A stretch of 64,000 bases of DNA from Papaver somniferum (Eukaryota; Streptophyta; Magnoliopsida; Ranunculales; Papaveraceae): contig NC_039359.1 of assembly GCF_003573695.1 (NCBI RefSeq), forward strand, positions 77,948,783 to 78,012,782, given 5' to 3'. Numbering within the stretch: position 1 is the stretch's first letter; each line of letters begins with the position of its first letter. The notes beneath the pieces were generated by a model. The model saw only the letters and a list, made by a program, of their open reading frames with translations. It made no database searches and had not been told where the DNA came from. This document shows, piece by piece, positions 21,699-33,067 of the stretch. The translations under genes and the position numbers were made by a program.

Positions 21699-22393
21699 TT
21701 ACCCACCCCCGTTGAATTCCTCGATGCCCATTTCCATGACTGGTACCAGAATTTTAACTTGTGAAACGCCATTTGGAGTTGCCTGTATGAAGGGCACCAT
21801 CAATGTTCGAACTCCACTACCATGTAGGAAACTGCCCTGGAAGGTGTTGTAAACTGAAGCATATTGAATGGCGAACGCAGTAACAGATTCATCATCAGAT
21901 TCTTTCAGAAACTTCCCCACCAGATTGCTGCTAAACTCAGTGCCACTACATACGGCAGAACCAACAAATGGATTTTGTGCTAGAACCAGTGCAATTTGCG
22001 TTTACTGCAGCAACAAAGTGATCTTGCAGATGTCCATCTGTTTGACCTAAACATCAAATTGATGCAAAACACAACACCCATTGCAGCTCTGGCAATGCCA
22101 ACACAGTGGCTTACTGAAGTCCTGAAAAGACGTTTATTCTCTTCATTTGAAAAAATCTTCAAGCAATGTTGAATCACATGGTGACCATTCGAGTCCTTAA
22201 TCAATTAAACAGTATTTTTATTCAGCACACTCATAACTTCTGTCCATGTTTGTCCTGTTGTCAGGCTCTCCAACAATTTCAATCTGTCCTTCAGACACTT
22301 CAGGAACATCTTCTGTTCAAGATAATACCCAAAAGGGTCTAACATAAGTAAGCAATACAGAAATAATCCACTGAATATCTTGTTAACGTCCAT
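21699..22393 (-). pseudogene. Pumilio (PUF) RNA-binding protein remnant
   Basis: Minus-strand frames read as successive PUF repeats: VNKIF then LMLDPFGYYLEQKMFLKC at the 5' side, then LIKDSNGHHVIQHCLK, a degraded CVGIA segment, and LAQNPF with EFSSNLVGKFLKESDDES. These match the order of repeats in plant Pumilio proteins, which bind mRNA 3' UTRs through eight such helical repeats. A stop codon interrupts the frame at 22205-22207, a frame change occurs near 22080-22030, and parts of repeats are missing. With only about three repeats left it is a pseudogene. No N-terminal part was found in 22394-23457. Confidence 0.65.
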
Positions 22394-23457
22394 TTTCTAA
22401 TCTTGCCTCAGTTGCCTGCAATAATCATACACCCAAGCCATAATATCTACCAACAAACATTCTGTCGACTCCTCTTACCCATATCAGATGAAGGAACAAT
22501 AAACACAATACTATCTCTTCTTTCTTCAAAACATGAACAATGGCACCTGGTGCTACAGTTAAAGCTATATTCACTACTGAAAGAAACTCCCATCAGAAAC
22601 TACTCCAGCAATAATCCATATACAACATTTACCAGACTTGTTGGAACCACCTGCACTGACTTGCAAGCACTACAAGCAAAACTTGTTGCAGGAAACACAA
22701 TTTTGCAAATATTGCAACCCTGCAGTTAGAAAAGAACAACAAGACCTGAAATTGCAGAAGACCTAAAAAGAAGAACAATACAAGCTGACTGCTGAAAAAT
22801 AAAGGTGTCCACCATGATTGCACAGACCATAAGCCTGTCATAAACCCATTACAATTCCCAATAAACACCTCTTCACTCAGAAAACTGCAAATCATTAGAG
22901 ACCCTTCAAGAATTATAGCATCACTTGTCAATAACCAGAACTTGCAGCTTGATCATAATGCAACGAGTATACTAAAATCCCACGATACAGTATATTGTAA
23001 CTATTCATAACAATCGACTGCCTTCAAACAACAATTTCAACAACTGAAAATTGTAAACCAAATAAATCTCAAAATGTTGAAGCACTACCAATTTTAGAAG
23101 ATGAAACTTAAGACTATCTGAATACCACCTCATATGCAAATAGCTGAGAAAGAAGCATGACAAGATAGACAATCCACATAGGAGCATCTTGTAAGAAGCC
23201 CAAAGAGTGATGATAACTTCAGAATCAACCATTACAGAATGTGAAGAAAAACAACATCTGTGGATGAATTCTTCTATCCATAAGCAGCAGTATTGAAATA
23301 CTATTACCCCAAAATCAGATTTTTGACAAGAAGAGAACCTAGTAAAATCCCAGTTTTCATTTCCACTTGATATAATGAGATCAATTACAGTTTTATATGC
23401 AAGAAATTTAAGAAAATATAAAAATTACAGTAAAGAAAAATTAAAAAGGTGAAAATG
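22394..23457. other. Intergenic, no gene seen
   Basis: No coding frame resembling a known protein. The part just left of 23458 is AT-rich and is likely the 3' UTR and terminator region of the minus-strand gene that follows. Confidence 0.45.
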
Positions 23458-24174
23458 TCAACCTCGACATAAAGGAGATCGTTGTTGAATAACCTTTAAG
23501 GATTGTTGTCTGAAAACTTTAATTGGACTCGGAAAATACCAACTTCTTCTTTCTTTGCTACTACCGGAGTTGCTACTAGTACTAAATCTAACATCATCCC
23601 CACCACCATTATTATTATTCTGATTACTAATCTGATCTCGTTCTGAATAACAAGATTTTGATCTAATCATCATTATTTTCTTCATCTCTTGTTGATTTTC
23701 TTTCTCATCTTCTTCTTGTTTTTCTTCTGTGTCTTCTTCTTCTTCAACTTTCTTAGATGATGATTTCTTAGTAAAAACAGACGACCAGAAAGATGAAGAT
23801 TTCTTTTTCTTACCGGACGGAGGAAGTCCAAATCTCGACGATTCTTGGGTATTATTGTTTAGAAATCTGGACGGTCGTAGAATGTGAAATGCAGTAGATC
23901 TTGATCGTCGAAAAGCTGGTTCGTTCTCAATAAGATTTGATATTCTACCAGTAATTATTCCACCTGCAACTCCATCTGATGTAGAAAATCCAGATGAAGA
24001 AGAAGAAGTAGATAGAGGCGTACAATGCACACAAGGGAGTTCACAAGCACAATTAGGGCAAAGTTTATTGAGTCTATCTCTTAAACAACTTGGACATACT
24101 CCTGATACTATCTTCTTCTTTGTTGGATGTTTCCTGCATTTCCATATCTCTTCTTCTTCTATTGAAAGCCCCAT
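23458..24174 (-). CDS. Cys-rich plant protein of unknown function, single exon
   Basis: An uninterrupted 238-residue frame with well-structured composition. The N-terminus holds a Cys/His cluster (Cys13, His16, Cys27, Cys30, Cys39, Cys42, Cys44, Cys48, His50, Cys51) in the pattern WKCRKHPTKKKIVSGVCPSC followed by LRDRLNKLCPNCAC, likely zinc-binding. It resembles the short knuckle at the start of the plant OCTOPUS-like (DUF740) family, though the rest differs. A Ser-rich linker, RRSRSTAFHILRPSRF, a Lys/Ser block, a Glu-rich stretch (about residues 140-165) and a basic C-terminus ending in SPIKVFRQQSLKVIQQRSPL follow, so it is largely disordered. Start chosen as the only ATG before the Cys cluster. 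A TATA-like box lies about 80 bases upstream. Function not known. Confidence 0.8.
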   Translation of the reverse strand: MGLSIEEEEIWKCRKHPTKKKIVSGVCPSCLRDRLNKLCPNCACELPCVHCTPLSTSSSSSGFSTSDGVAGGIITGRISNLIENEPAFRRSRSTAFHILRPSRFLNNNTQESSRFGLPPSGKKKKSSSFWSSVFTKKSSSKKVEEEEDTEEKQEEDEKENQQEMKKIMMIRSKSCYSERDQISNQNNNNGGGDDVRFSTSSNSGSSKERRSWYFPSPIKVFRQQSLKVIQQRSPLCRG

Positions 24175-24252
24175 TAATTTACTGTATTTTACTTTCTGGG
24201 TGTTGATTTTTCTTTCTGAGACTGTTTGATTGTTGGGGTTTGGGGAATTGGG

Positions 24253-24262
24253 GAATAAATAG
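24253..24262 (-). promoter_or_regulatory. TATA-like box of the Cys-rich gene
   Basis: The reverse complement reads CCTATTTATT about 80 bases before the ATG at 24174. The intervening leader is A/C-rich and free of upstream ATGs by eye. Confidence 0.4.
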
Positions 24263-25132
24263 GTGGGATGAGTTAAAAGAGGATTTAACCAGGGTTGGTT
24301 AACTAGAGTTAAGTTAAACGGTTGGTGAAACGGTGTTAGACGGAACGACGCCTTTCCGGGGTTTAGTCATGATTTTCGGGGATAAAATACCCTTAGAGTT
24401 GAGGTTATTTACGAGAATATCACTCTTGAGTTCTTACTGTTTAGATTTGTTTATTGTTTATTTTAGTGGGCTTGAATTGTGTAAGTCAAAAAAGAAGCCC
24501 GATATTCATTGTCGTTGAAAAGGATAAAAGAATAGTTTCTGAAAAGGTGAGTTGGCTGAGTCAGCTTGTTTCAACACGGTTCACTTGTCAATTCTACTCT
24601 GCCAACTCTGGTGACTGGTAAAAAAGAGGAACAGAAGTTCCACTCAAGTTCACTTTAGTGAGGTCACTGATATGAGATGTAACTTCCACCGTAGTGGTGT
24701 TGTTGGTGGTGCAATTGTTTTTATTTGACTATGGACAGGGTCTTACGACGAGGGATTTTTACTTGGAAAGACGGGGAAAACAACGTGGTCAAAAACAAGT
24801 ATAGAATTGGTAAAGAGCAAGGTGGATATGGAGTAATAACTAATAACAGCACCACAGTGGATTTGTCAAAGAAAAAAAAACTGTTGTCGAAATGATTATC
24901 CGGGATCCCTTATCTTATTCGATTATTCTAGCTGAAATAACATATAGAATGTTTGGATACAAATCTGTTTCTGACTTTTATTTTCTTATAAATTGAAATC
25001 AGAAAGAAGCGCGAAGAAAAACTATTTTGCATCACAAAAAATTAATTTTCAATTTTTAGAAATCGTTTTGAAATTTGACGGCCAAACTGATTTCTAATTT
25101 TTCGATTTCTAAAAACCGAAAGACTATACCTA
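24263..25132. other. Intergenic, probable upstream region of the Cys-rich gene
   Basis: No open frame of interest. A short open frame at 24333-24518 has no recognisable features. Confidence 0.4.
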
Positions 25133-25142
25133 ATATGCTATC

Positions 25143-25293
25143 TTTTTTTTTGATGCCCTAGACTAGCGGTCCCTAGACTACATCCAAACTCCTTAAATTA
25201 GAGTGGATTTTAGCAATTACAGGATTCGAATCCCTATCTTCGCAGTGGAAGGGAGCATGTCAACCAGCAGACCATTTAGTAATTGGTCCTGAT
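25143..25293 (-). mobile_element. SINE, complete, with target duplication
   Basis: On the minus strand a 151 bp unit begins ATCAGGACCAATTACTAAAT, has a box-A-like TGGTCTGCTGGTTGACA, a good box B GGGATTCGAATCC, and ends in a 9-base poly(A). A perfect 10 bp direct repeat ATATGCTATC flanks it at 25133-25142 and 25294-25303. Internal Pol III promoter boxes and the duplication together support a tRNA-derived SINE. Confidence 0.8.
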
Positions 25294-25303
25294 ATATGCT
25301 ATC

Positions 25304-28227
25304 CAAACGGGCAGTAATACCCAAAAATCTATCCAGCTATCATATCGAGAGATAAAGAGTAGTATAATTTGTTTATTTGACATTGTGGCCATCGCCATTG
25401 TAGATGCTCTTACGAGAAATATGGCACAGTGAATACGGCTAAAATTTGAAATCTATTCTGACATCTAAAGGCAACAATGGCGGGTTCAAGATGTAAATTT
25501 TTCAAGCTGATTTTTCATCTTTACACACTGTAGCTCCTGCGATGAAACATTAAGTAGTCGATTGTACGTCTGACACTGTGACGTACCTTTACAGTAGTGC
25601 CTTAAAAGTCCAAGCAAGTCACTTAATTTTCCACGATAATTATCTATATCAAAGAAAAAATTGGTCTTCTCTACCAACCAAAAAATATAAGAAAAATAAA
25701 CAACCACAACAACAACAGAAGAATTAGTCAAAAGATTAAACAAGTGGACGTATTTCTCTGTTTCCCAGATGAATCATAATCATAATAATAATTGAATTAC
25801 CTAATACCAACTTACCATGTTTAAAAGTCTTGCATATGGGTCTGGCTTAAGCACTTTGTAAAAATGGTCGTTTCCCACCTTTTAATTCCTGGTGTATTGG
25901 TAAGAAAAGAGAGAGATACCTTGTTAGAAGCATACATATAACGATCATGTGCCCTTCTTTCTTGTTTTTCTTTTTGGTAATTCAAACACACACGCTTCCT
26001 TCAAACATCAACCCACACAAGTGATGGCATGGAACCAAACAATCGTATTTTTCTACAGTGTGAGACCAGTAGAGAGGTTTGTTTTTTTTTTAAAAAGGGT
26101 ATAAATTGTAATGGGTTTTTCGAGAATCAGTCAGCAGACCATCTGAGAGTAGAACAGAAAAAAAAAAAAAGGTTCAAGCTCTAACTTAAGGAGACAGATT
26201 TGGAACATTATCCCGTTTGCAATTTGGTGGTCTATGTGGTTGTAGAGAAATTCACGATATTTTATGGAAAGTATAAGCCTCGGAAGAAATCATAAACAAT
26301 GTGAAGGTGCTAATCTATAATTGGTGTTCAGGGACAAAGATTTTTAGTGGAGTGAGCTTAGATATGATTTTGAATAATTGGGAGACTGTTATGTTCTAAT
26401 TAGCCTTGGGTGTATTTGATTTTGTTTTTTTCTTTTTTCTTTTCTGTACTCCAATTTCGAGTATTTTGTTTTTTGGTTTCTCCACGGCTTCATTACTCTC
26501 TTGGTGATGAACTGTTTTTCTTAATATATTGCCCTTTTTGAGTCAATTTTTCTTTGCATGGAACGTCAAACCACACAAGATAATCTCATTTTGTACACCA
26601 TTTTTTTTTTACAAAACCTAAGCGATAACGGACTCGTATAAAGCTACTAATTGGATACATGTTCTCCTTATAATGTTTTATCTTCGTACTAAAAATAATT
26701 ACATTCCAAAAGATATAGCACCATCATCTACTACTTTGAAAATCAGCCGTCGAAAATCAACAGAATTTATATTGTTAATCAAGATTGGTAGATAGTAAAG
26801 TTTGATATTTTGGAGTGCATTAATTTCTGATAAGCATGTAGATATTTGTAAGAGCAATATATCCACGAGATATTAGCCTCAAATTCATTATTTAGTTTTC
26901 TTATAAAAAAAATGACATCTAAAGTGTGAGATAGTGCCAAAAGAATAGTGTGAATGGATCCACCCTTTACAAGTATATCGAAGATCGAAAGAATCATCGA
27001 TAAAAAACGGTAATCATGTATAAATAGTAATGCGAAATGGTGATAGGATTCAAAATCAACGCTGAATATTTAACGTAATTGTATTTGTTTCCTTAAATAA
27101 TAAAAAGCTTGAGATGAGAAATATGACTTGCCCATAACAATCTTGTATATCCAACAAACCCTGAGTTAGATAATAAGTAAAATCGTCATTGTTCTTAATG
27201 AGTTCAAAATAGCAAAGCTACAAATCAATTCAATAGAATTATTGTGAAACAACGAGTGAATCTCCCTTACAACAGAACAAAAATCAACCTAAAAACTTTA
27301 AATAGCAAAAACTTGCATTGAAAAACAACATTAGTAAAATCAAAAAAGGAAAAAATAAGCATAAATGCTTTCTCGGATCAGATGAGAAGAATGTTAACGA
27401 CGGGTTTAGATTGTTTGTTTTCCTCTTCTGAGGAGGCAAAGTATTGATCTGTAAGATAGAACTTTGGAATAAAAAAAAACACCTACAAATTTACAAAGAG
27501 CGGTTGTCAACGTGGAGCTTGAAAACAATAACTGGTCAACTGCATTTTTAATGCGTCTTGTAAACTTTTTTGTTGACATTAGAGCTCCTCCCTCTCTCCT
27601 AAAACAACCCCATAAATACTCAGAAACACTGATCGTCATATTTGAACTGATCATTCATCATATTCTCTATTTTTCACCTTGTTGCGCTAGTTTTCTTGTT
27701 CTTTTCTTTTTTTTGATCTTGTTTCAAGTTACCTTTTGGTTTAATTTCGTTCTTATTTTTCTCCGCAGGTATAACGTCGACGAGTTATCAGGCAAGTTCT
27801 TTACGTTTCGAGCGAAAAGTTTTCAGATCATCCAGCTTTAAATAGTTCTCTCTGAAAAAAGGTAGTTGTCGGAAATATTAAAAAAAACTACTTTAGATTT
27901 TGGGTCATGGTTCATCAATCTAGGTTACCTCGTATTTAAGTGGATGTTTTACTACTATTACTGATTATTAGAGATTAGGGGTATACTATTAACTGAAATT
28001 TTGTTACCTGAGATTCGTCACTTAGTCATGTTTGAACGTTGTTTGCAGTTAGTCCAGCTGTATTTAATTTGTGGTGTCCTGTAACTTCAGGTTTGATACC
28101 TACTTTATCTATTTCAGAAACCAAAAAAATGTACTCCCACCATACCACATACACAGGCGAAAAATGTGAAATCGTAGTTTTAGAATTTTATTTAATTCAT
28201 AAATATCCATTTTTCTTCTGTCTATAA
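25304..28227. other. Intergenic, no supported gene
   Basis: Mostly AT-rich. At 27600-27840 there is a TATA-like CATAAATACTC, then a T-rich tract ending in CCGCAG followed by a short open stretch, which could be the promoter and first intron of a lost or unrecognised transcript; there is no coding support. An A run at 26158-26171 may be a retroposon tail, but no flanking repeat was found. Confidence 0.4.
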
Positions 28228-28277
28228 ATAACAGTATTAAAATGGGTAAAGATTCTCCCTCCATCTCTCACATCTTA

Positions 28278-28527
28278 TGTAATGACTCGTCCCTCCCGAT
28301 ATTGTCCCCACTTAGCCATTGCGGTTATCCGGCAGTGTGGGGTTTTCAACGGGCATCGCTGCGGTAATCCAGCAGAAACTTCCCGGATGGTGACCCATCC
28401 CTGGATTACTCCCGTCCGAGCAGCTTAACTGAAGACAATTGTGCTGAAAAGGCCTCGGTGTTAGGGAAGCAAAAATTATTACTTATATTCCATTTGACCA
28501 ACCACTGTCGAATATAGGGGTATTACA
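28278..28527 (-). repeat. Cassandra 3' LTR
   Basis: 250 bp, from TGTAATGACTCG to GGGTATTACA. It contains a 5S-like segment on the minus strand at about 28425-28330. Confidence 0.85.
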
Positions 28528-28672
28528 ATACCACCACCTTAAATTGGAGCCGTCCTCGGCTCCGGAATATATATACAATCCCAGATCTTTGACGTTCCCT
28601 GCCCCTCATGAGAAGCATCTGCACCAACCCCGTCCAGCCTACCTTCCCATCCTCGGCAGGTGAACCGTCGTA

Positions 28673-28685
28673 GGCTCTGATACCA
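28673..28685 (-). other. Cassandra primer-binding site
   Basis: The reverse complement TGGTATCAGAGCC matches the initiator tRNA-Met 3' end and lies two bases inside the 5' LTR. Confidence 0.85.
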
Positions 28686-28687
28686 TT

Positions 28688-28961
28688 TGTAATGACCCGT
28701 TCCTCCACCGATGATGTCCCCACTTAGCCACTGCGGTTATCCGGCAGTGTGGGGTTTTCAACGGGCATCGCTGCGGTAATCCAGCAGCAACTTCCCGGAT
28801 GGTCGCCCATCCCTGGATTACTCCCGCCCGAGCACGCTTAACTGCAGAGTTTTCTGCCAACTCTGGAGCCAATTGTGCTGAAAAGGCCTAGGTGTTAAGG
28901 AATGACAAATCATTACTTATATTCCATTTGGCCCACCATTGTCGAATATCGGGGTATCACA
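28688..28961 (-). repeat. Cassandra 5' LTR
   Basis: 274 bp, from TGTAATGACCCG to GGGTATCACA. It differs from the partner by scattered substitutions and a 24 bp segment between GCTTAACTG and CAATTGTGCTG. Confidence 0.85.
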
Positions 28962-31250
28962 CTAATTCGCTGACGACTATCTCATTTTCACCAGAGTTGG
29001 AAAAAAGGAGCGCAAAAACCTTGTTAAGATTCTGGATCTTTTTAGTCAGGGATCGGGCAAATTAATCAACTATGACATGTCTGGCATCTTCTTCAGCAAT
29101 TCGGTATCATATATGCATGCTAGAGAGATCCTTCAAATCCGAAAAGTTGGGACGGTTAGAATATGGATGACAAATATTTGGGTGTCCCACTTTTCACCCA
29201 AAAATCCAAAATTGAATGCTTCAAATCAATTATCAACAATTTAAAGGCCAGACTGAAAGCTTGGTCTAGCACGCTTCTCTCTGGCAGGGAGAGGAATCAT
29301 GATAAAACATGCATCTGATTCATTGTGTACTTACCAAATTTCATGTTCTGTAATACCAAAAACAATAACCAAACAAATGAATAGACTGAATAGAACCTTA
29401 TGGTGGAGTAATGCCTCTGAAAGCAAAGGATGGTGCCCAAAATCTTGGGGCATTGTCTGCAAGTTATGGGAGGAATGGGGTTCAAAAAAATTGAATACTT
29501 CACCCATGGTGTGCTGGAAAAATTGGCATAGAGAATGATAAAAAAAAAAAAAAACTCATATGCTATGTGGACAAATGTTAAGAAAGGGAAATATTTCAAA
29601 AATTCCTCACCTCTTACCACTAAGAAACCAGAAAATAATTGCACTTTTCTTTGGAAGAGTCTGTGGAATGGCTTAAAAAACATACATGAGGTTGTTATAT
29701 GGGAGATTGGAAATGGAGAGGATATTGAAGTTTGGAACCATAATTGTATCCCTCTCCATAGCCCAAACATTATTGAGTGGACTGAAATAAAACCTTTAAT
29801 TTCTAACACTATCACCGGGGCCTGTGAAGTTTTCGACCCACAAACTAGGATTTGGAACCAAGACTTTTTAAAACAGATTCTAGCCCCTCGCATTGTCCAG
29901 AACATTACTTCCATTGAACTGGACCATAATAATGCTCTAGTCGATAGGTTGGTCTATTTAAGTAGTAATGAAAAAGACGGTAAAATCTGTTCATGATTAT
30001 CTTGTATGTGGCCATGAAAATGAGCAAATTAATATTGTCTGAAGGCATATATGGAACATAGAACTTATCCCCTGCATTCAATTTTTTTCTTGGAAATGCT
30101 ACAATGAAATTCTTCCTGTTAGTGACAAAATAAGCAAATGGGATCACTCTGTATCACTGGTATGCAGGATGTGCGGTAACTGTGCTGAAATATATATCCA
30201 TACCATGTTGTTTTGCGCCTTTAGCAAGGCGTCTGATTTAGTCTAAATTGTAGGATTTGAAATCAAAATATTAGCAACATCAAACAATATATAGAATCTT
30301 GGAGTAATAACACTCGACACGGTCTAGTAAAAGATGTAACTTGGAATCAATTGTGTGGTACCACAACCTGGCACATATGGAAGGTCTGATGCCTAAAATG
30401 TTTTCAAAATATTACTCCATCACCAGAAGTTATCCATAGCCATCTAAATTCTCTTAATACCAGCCCTTCGAACTACACCCACAATAGGAACCAAACACTG
30501 ACCAGCTCAGTCAAACTGTTGACAGAACCCCAAGCACAAAAAAATCATGATATGTTGCAACAATTTGATTAATAACTAGCCACTGCAAGTGTCACAATTG
30601 TTGTTACAGATGATGAAGGACAAATATATGGACAGAGACGATTCAACTGCGAAGTAGACTCCTTAGAGAAGAGCAACACGTTGGGGGAAATCGAGGCTAT
30701 CAAATGGCAGAAACAGGGGAAAAACCAAACATGCAACATGCAAGTTCAAGGTAAACCCCTGGTGAAGTGGAGACATCCAGCCAAAACCTCTAATGATATC
30801 ATGATTGATGATGCCTTAGATTTGTTTACTTATTTCAGAAAATTTACTTGTATTCCCCTAAGGCTTGATCTGCAGCCAAAACTTATATTCCTAGCTACAA
30901 CCTCAGCAGCATCTCCTACGGATGATAGTACTGCTAGCACTTTCAATACTTGTAATCCTGTAACTAGACCAAATGCTCCTTCGATTTCAAACCGGAGCAG
31001 CTAATTCTGTGTGTTTACTGTTTTTCCAAGAAAGATAAATAAATAACAGAAACTCATCTTGGAAATAGAATTTCGTTTATCTAATAGGACAACCAAAATC
31101 CAAAACTACTCAAATTTATACCTGGTATGTAGGGAGTACAAATAAATTCCAATTAAACACGTACAAAAAAAAAGGAACTGAAAAAGTACTCTTTATTCTT
31201 TAAAAATTGCTCTTAAGGACATTATTTTAAATTTGTGTCTACTTATTATT

Positions 31251-32532
31251 CAGGGCTGAATTGGGGGTCCTGGAAAAATAATTGGGGACTCCTAGGTAAA
31301 GGATACAAAAGGTCATGAAATATTAATTGGGAGTTATCCCTTATTCCCAACTTTTTTAAATGGCTAAACTACCCCAAATCATTAGTGGTAATTAAGTTAA
31401 TTAATTGTTAATTAGTTTAATTAGATTAAAATCATATTTAGGGATAAAATTTTGATAAAAGAAAAATTGTGTTTTTGTGTTGTGGAGAGGAAGAAGTTGA
31501 GTTTTTGGGGGATTCCAGTAGAGGAATCATATTGCTCAAAATGAAGGAACCAATCCTCAAAAAGAAGAACCCGAAGCTCAAAACAATCAGGTAAACTTCC
31601 AGTACTCTTCAAATTGTATGAATGATGCCCCAAGTGGTCGATTCATGTACACTATGAAACTACTCAGAGTGAGGGTCGTTAAGTTGAGAGGGTAATAAAC
31701 GAACGACTCTAAGGAGTCGTCAATTACTTGACACAACCTTTGACGACTCAAACCTGCAACTTTTGCAGGTTATGAAAAATCGTCAACCAAGTGTGATATA
31801 ATTGACGACTCCAGCTAGTTAGGACATATAGAGTCGTTAACTTAATATGTTTAGAACCCAACGACTCGAAAACTTTTTACTCTCTGAAGATGTTACTCTT
31901 AGGGTCGTTAATTAGGCATTCCTATATACTGACGACCCTAGCGAGCCATTTCATAGATCAAGGGTCGGCAAGCAAAATTTATAAAACAAAATGACCCTTA
32001 AACATCGTTAACGACTTCACATGACGACCCTTCAACATAGTTAACGACTACAAGCATTTGACATGACGACCCTTCCTATTTTTTGAACAGGGAACAAATT
32101 TTGTATCATACAGAGTCGTTAGCGATTTAGAAATCCATAGACGACATTATTCTAGGGCAGAAAACCAGGTTTAGGGTCGTTATCTACTACACCCTAATGG
32201 TTAACGATTTTATATCAATTCAACATGCATATCAAAAATCGTTAAGCAATAAAAAACCGTGGTTAACGATCCTAGAACTGTAACATCAATTTTGAAGTTG
32301 AAAACCTAATGTTTTTTAGTTCACTTACGACGATGAATCGGTGAGAATTTTTTTTCTCAAAAGCCGTTAATGGAATGGGAAACAGTGGGAGAGAGGCAGC
32401 GGAGGAGAAGAAGAATGGGAGGAGAAGAAGTTATTAGAGAAGGATAAAATTGTTATCTCACCATCATTTTGGAAGCCCCATATATCTTTTGGTGTGGGTA
32501 TAAAATATGTCCTGGCCCCCAATTCAGCCTTG
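31251..32532. mobile_element. hAT-type element B with GTCGTTAA motif array
   Basis: The terminal inverted repeat CAGGGCTGAATTGGGGG at the left matches CAAGGCTGAATTGGGGG on the inverted right end with one mismatch. A perfect 8 bp target duplication TTATTATT lies at 31243-31250 and 32533-32540. Eight-base duplications and CA(G/A)GG termini are characteristic of the hAT superfamily. The 1282 bp element has no transposase frame. It holds a TTAATTA-rich arm (31385-31430), a central motif array, and a purine-rich right arm with repeated GAGGAGAAGAAG (32395-32435). Confidence 0.85.
31670..32275. repeat. Central array of GTCGTTAA in both orientations
   Basis: More than twenty copies, exact or near, of GTCGTTAA, the shorter core GTCGT, or their complements occur about every 25-40 bases in mixed orientation. 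Examples of the long form: AGGGTCGTTAAG at 31673, GAGTCGTTAACT at 31830, AGGGTCGTTAATT at 31909, GTTAACGACT at 32008 and 32039, AGGGTCGTTAT at 32173, GGTTAACGAT at 32199. No coding frame covers the array. Confidence 0.85.
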
Positions 32533-32723
32533 TTATTATTGATTTACACAATTTTGCATTAAGTTAATTCAACTTCTATAAGAAATTGAGCTGACGTTTT
32601 CATGCATCAAGAAACACTAATGAAGCCTCAAAAAAGTTTCATCACCAATCTAATGAAGATTTTGCAGTATGTTGGTGCCTTCAGAAAGAAATTCAAAAAA
32701 ATTTCATTACTAATGTAATTTTC

Positions 32724-33003
32724 TATTAGGAAATACGTTATATGGTAAGTGTCGTAGTAGTGTAGGACTCAAGAATGTGTCTTGAGTCCCAAGTATTTCC
32801 GAGTCTGTGTTGGGAAGTATCTATCTTGAGACCGATAATTAAGGGCTCACGTTGGGGTCTAGGGTTAGCTATCTTGAGACCGATAATTAAGGGCTCAAGT
32901 TGGTGTCTAGGGTTAATAACTTGTACACCAAGTATGGTCTTGTATAAAAAGCTATGGCAATGCATAAATGAAAACAAGAAAGAGATTTACCCAAATCTTA
33001 ACA
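32724..33003 (+). repeat. Copia 5' LTR
   Basis: 280 bp. It contains a duplicated 50 bp block CTATCTTGAGACCGATAATT (32820 and 32869) and a TATA-like TATAAAAAG at 32942. The same duplication is in the 3' LTR. Confidence 0.92.
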
Positions 33004-33019
33004 TGGCATCACGAGCCAG
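33004..33019 (+). other. Copia primer-binding site
   Basis: TGGCATCACGAGCCAG immediately after the LTR resembles the initiator tRNA-Met complement TGGTATCAGAGC with changes. Confidence 0.65.
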
Positions 33020-33067
33020 TTGAGAAACCGAAAGAAAAAAAAAACCTAAACCGTAAAGCTATACAAG

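Larger units (their letters stand above)
28278..28961 (-). mobile_element. Cassandra-type TRIM with 5S rRNA-like LTRs
   Basis: Two direct repeats of 250 and 274 bp flank a 160 bp internal region with no coding capacity. Each LTR begins and ends with the short inverted repeat TGTAAT...ATTACA (the right copy ends ATCACA). On the minus strand each contains a 5S-rRNA-like stretch: AGTTAAGC, GGGATGGG and GGGAAGT appear in 5S order, covering the Pol III promoter part. The PBS to initiator tRNA-Met and a purine tract (AAGGTGGTGGTAT) complete the minus-strand orientation. Cassandra elements are known plant TRIMs transcribed from the 5S-like promoter and mobilised by other retrotransposons. The right LTR has an extra 24 bp segment with CAGAGTTTTCTGCCAACTCT. 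Confidence 0.88.
28228..31050 (+). mobile_element. LINE (plus strand), 5'-truncated, split by a Cassandra element
   Basis: The coding order is visible on the plus strand. KMGKDSPSISHIL (28239-28277) is followed, across the Cassandra insertion, by FADDYLIFTR (28966 on). Then come the thumb (FKSIINNLKARLKAWSSTL near 29220-29280), a long connection region at 29535-29996, a Cys/His knuckle near 30160-30220 (CRMCGNCAEIYIHTMLFC), and an RNase H-like start (VTIVVTDDEGQIYGQR near 30595). An open frame then runs to a stop at 31004. Many stops and frame changes are present, so it is dead. ATAAATAAATAA near 31037-31048 is a plausible 3' end. The catalytic FADD is preserved, unlike the LINE at 17.2 kb. 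Confidence 0.75.

Noticed and set aside
28310..28900. Functional 5S rRNA gene
   Set aside because: The similarity covers only part of 5S, occurs once in each LTR, and is diverged; it belongs to the Cassandra LTRs.
31251..32532. Interpreting element B as a gene promoter or miRNA precursor
   Set aside because: The terminal repeat and exact 8 bp duplication explain it as a transposable element; hairpins of the array are too many and too short for a single miRNA precursor.
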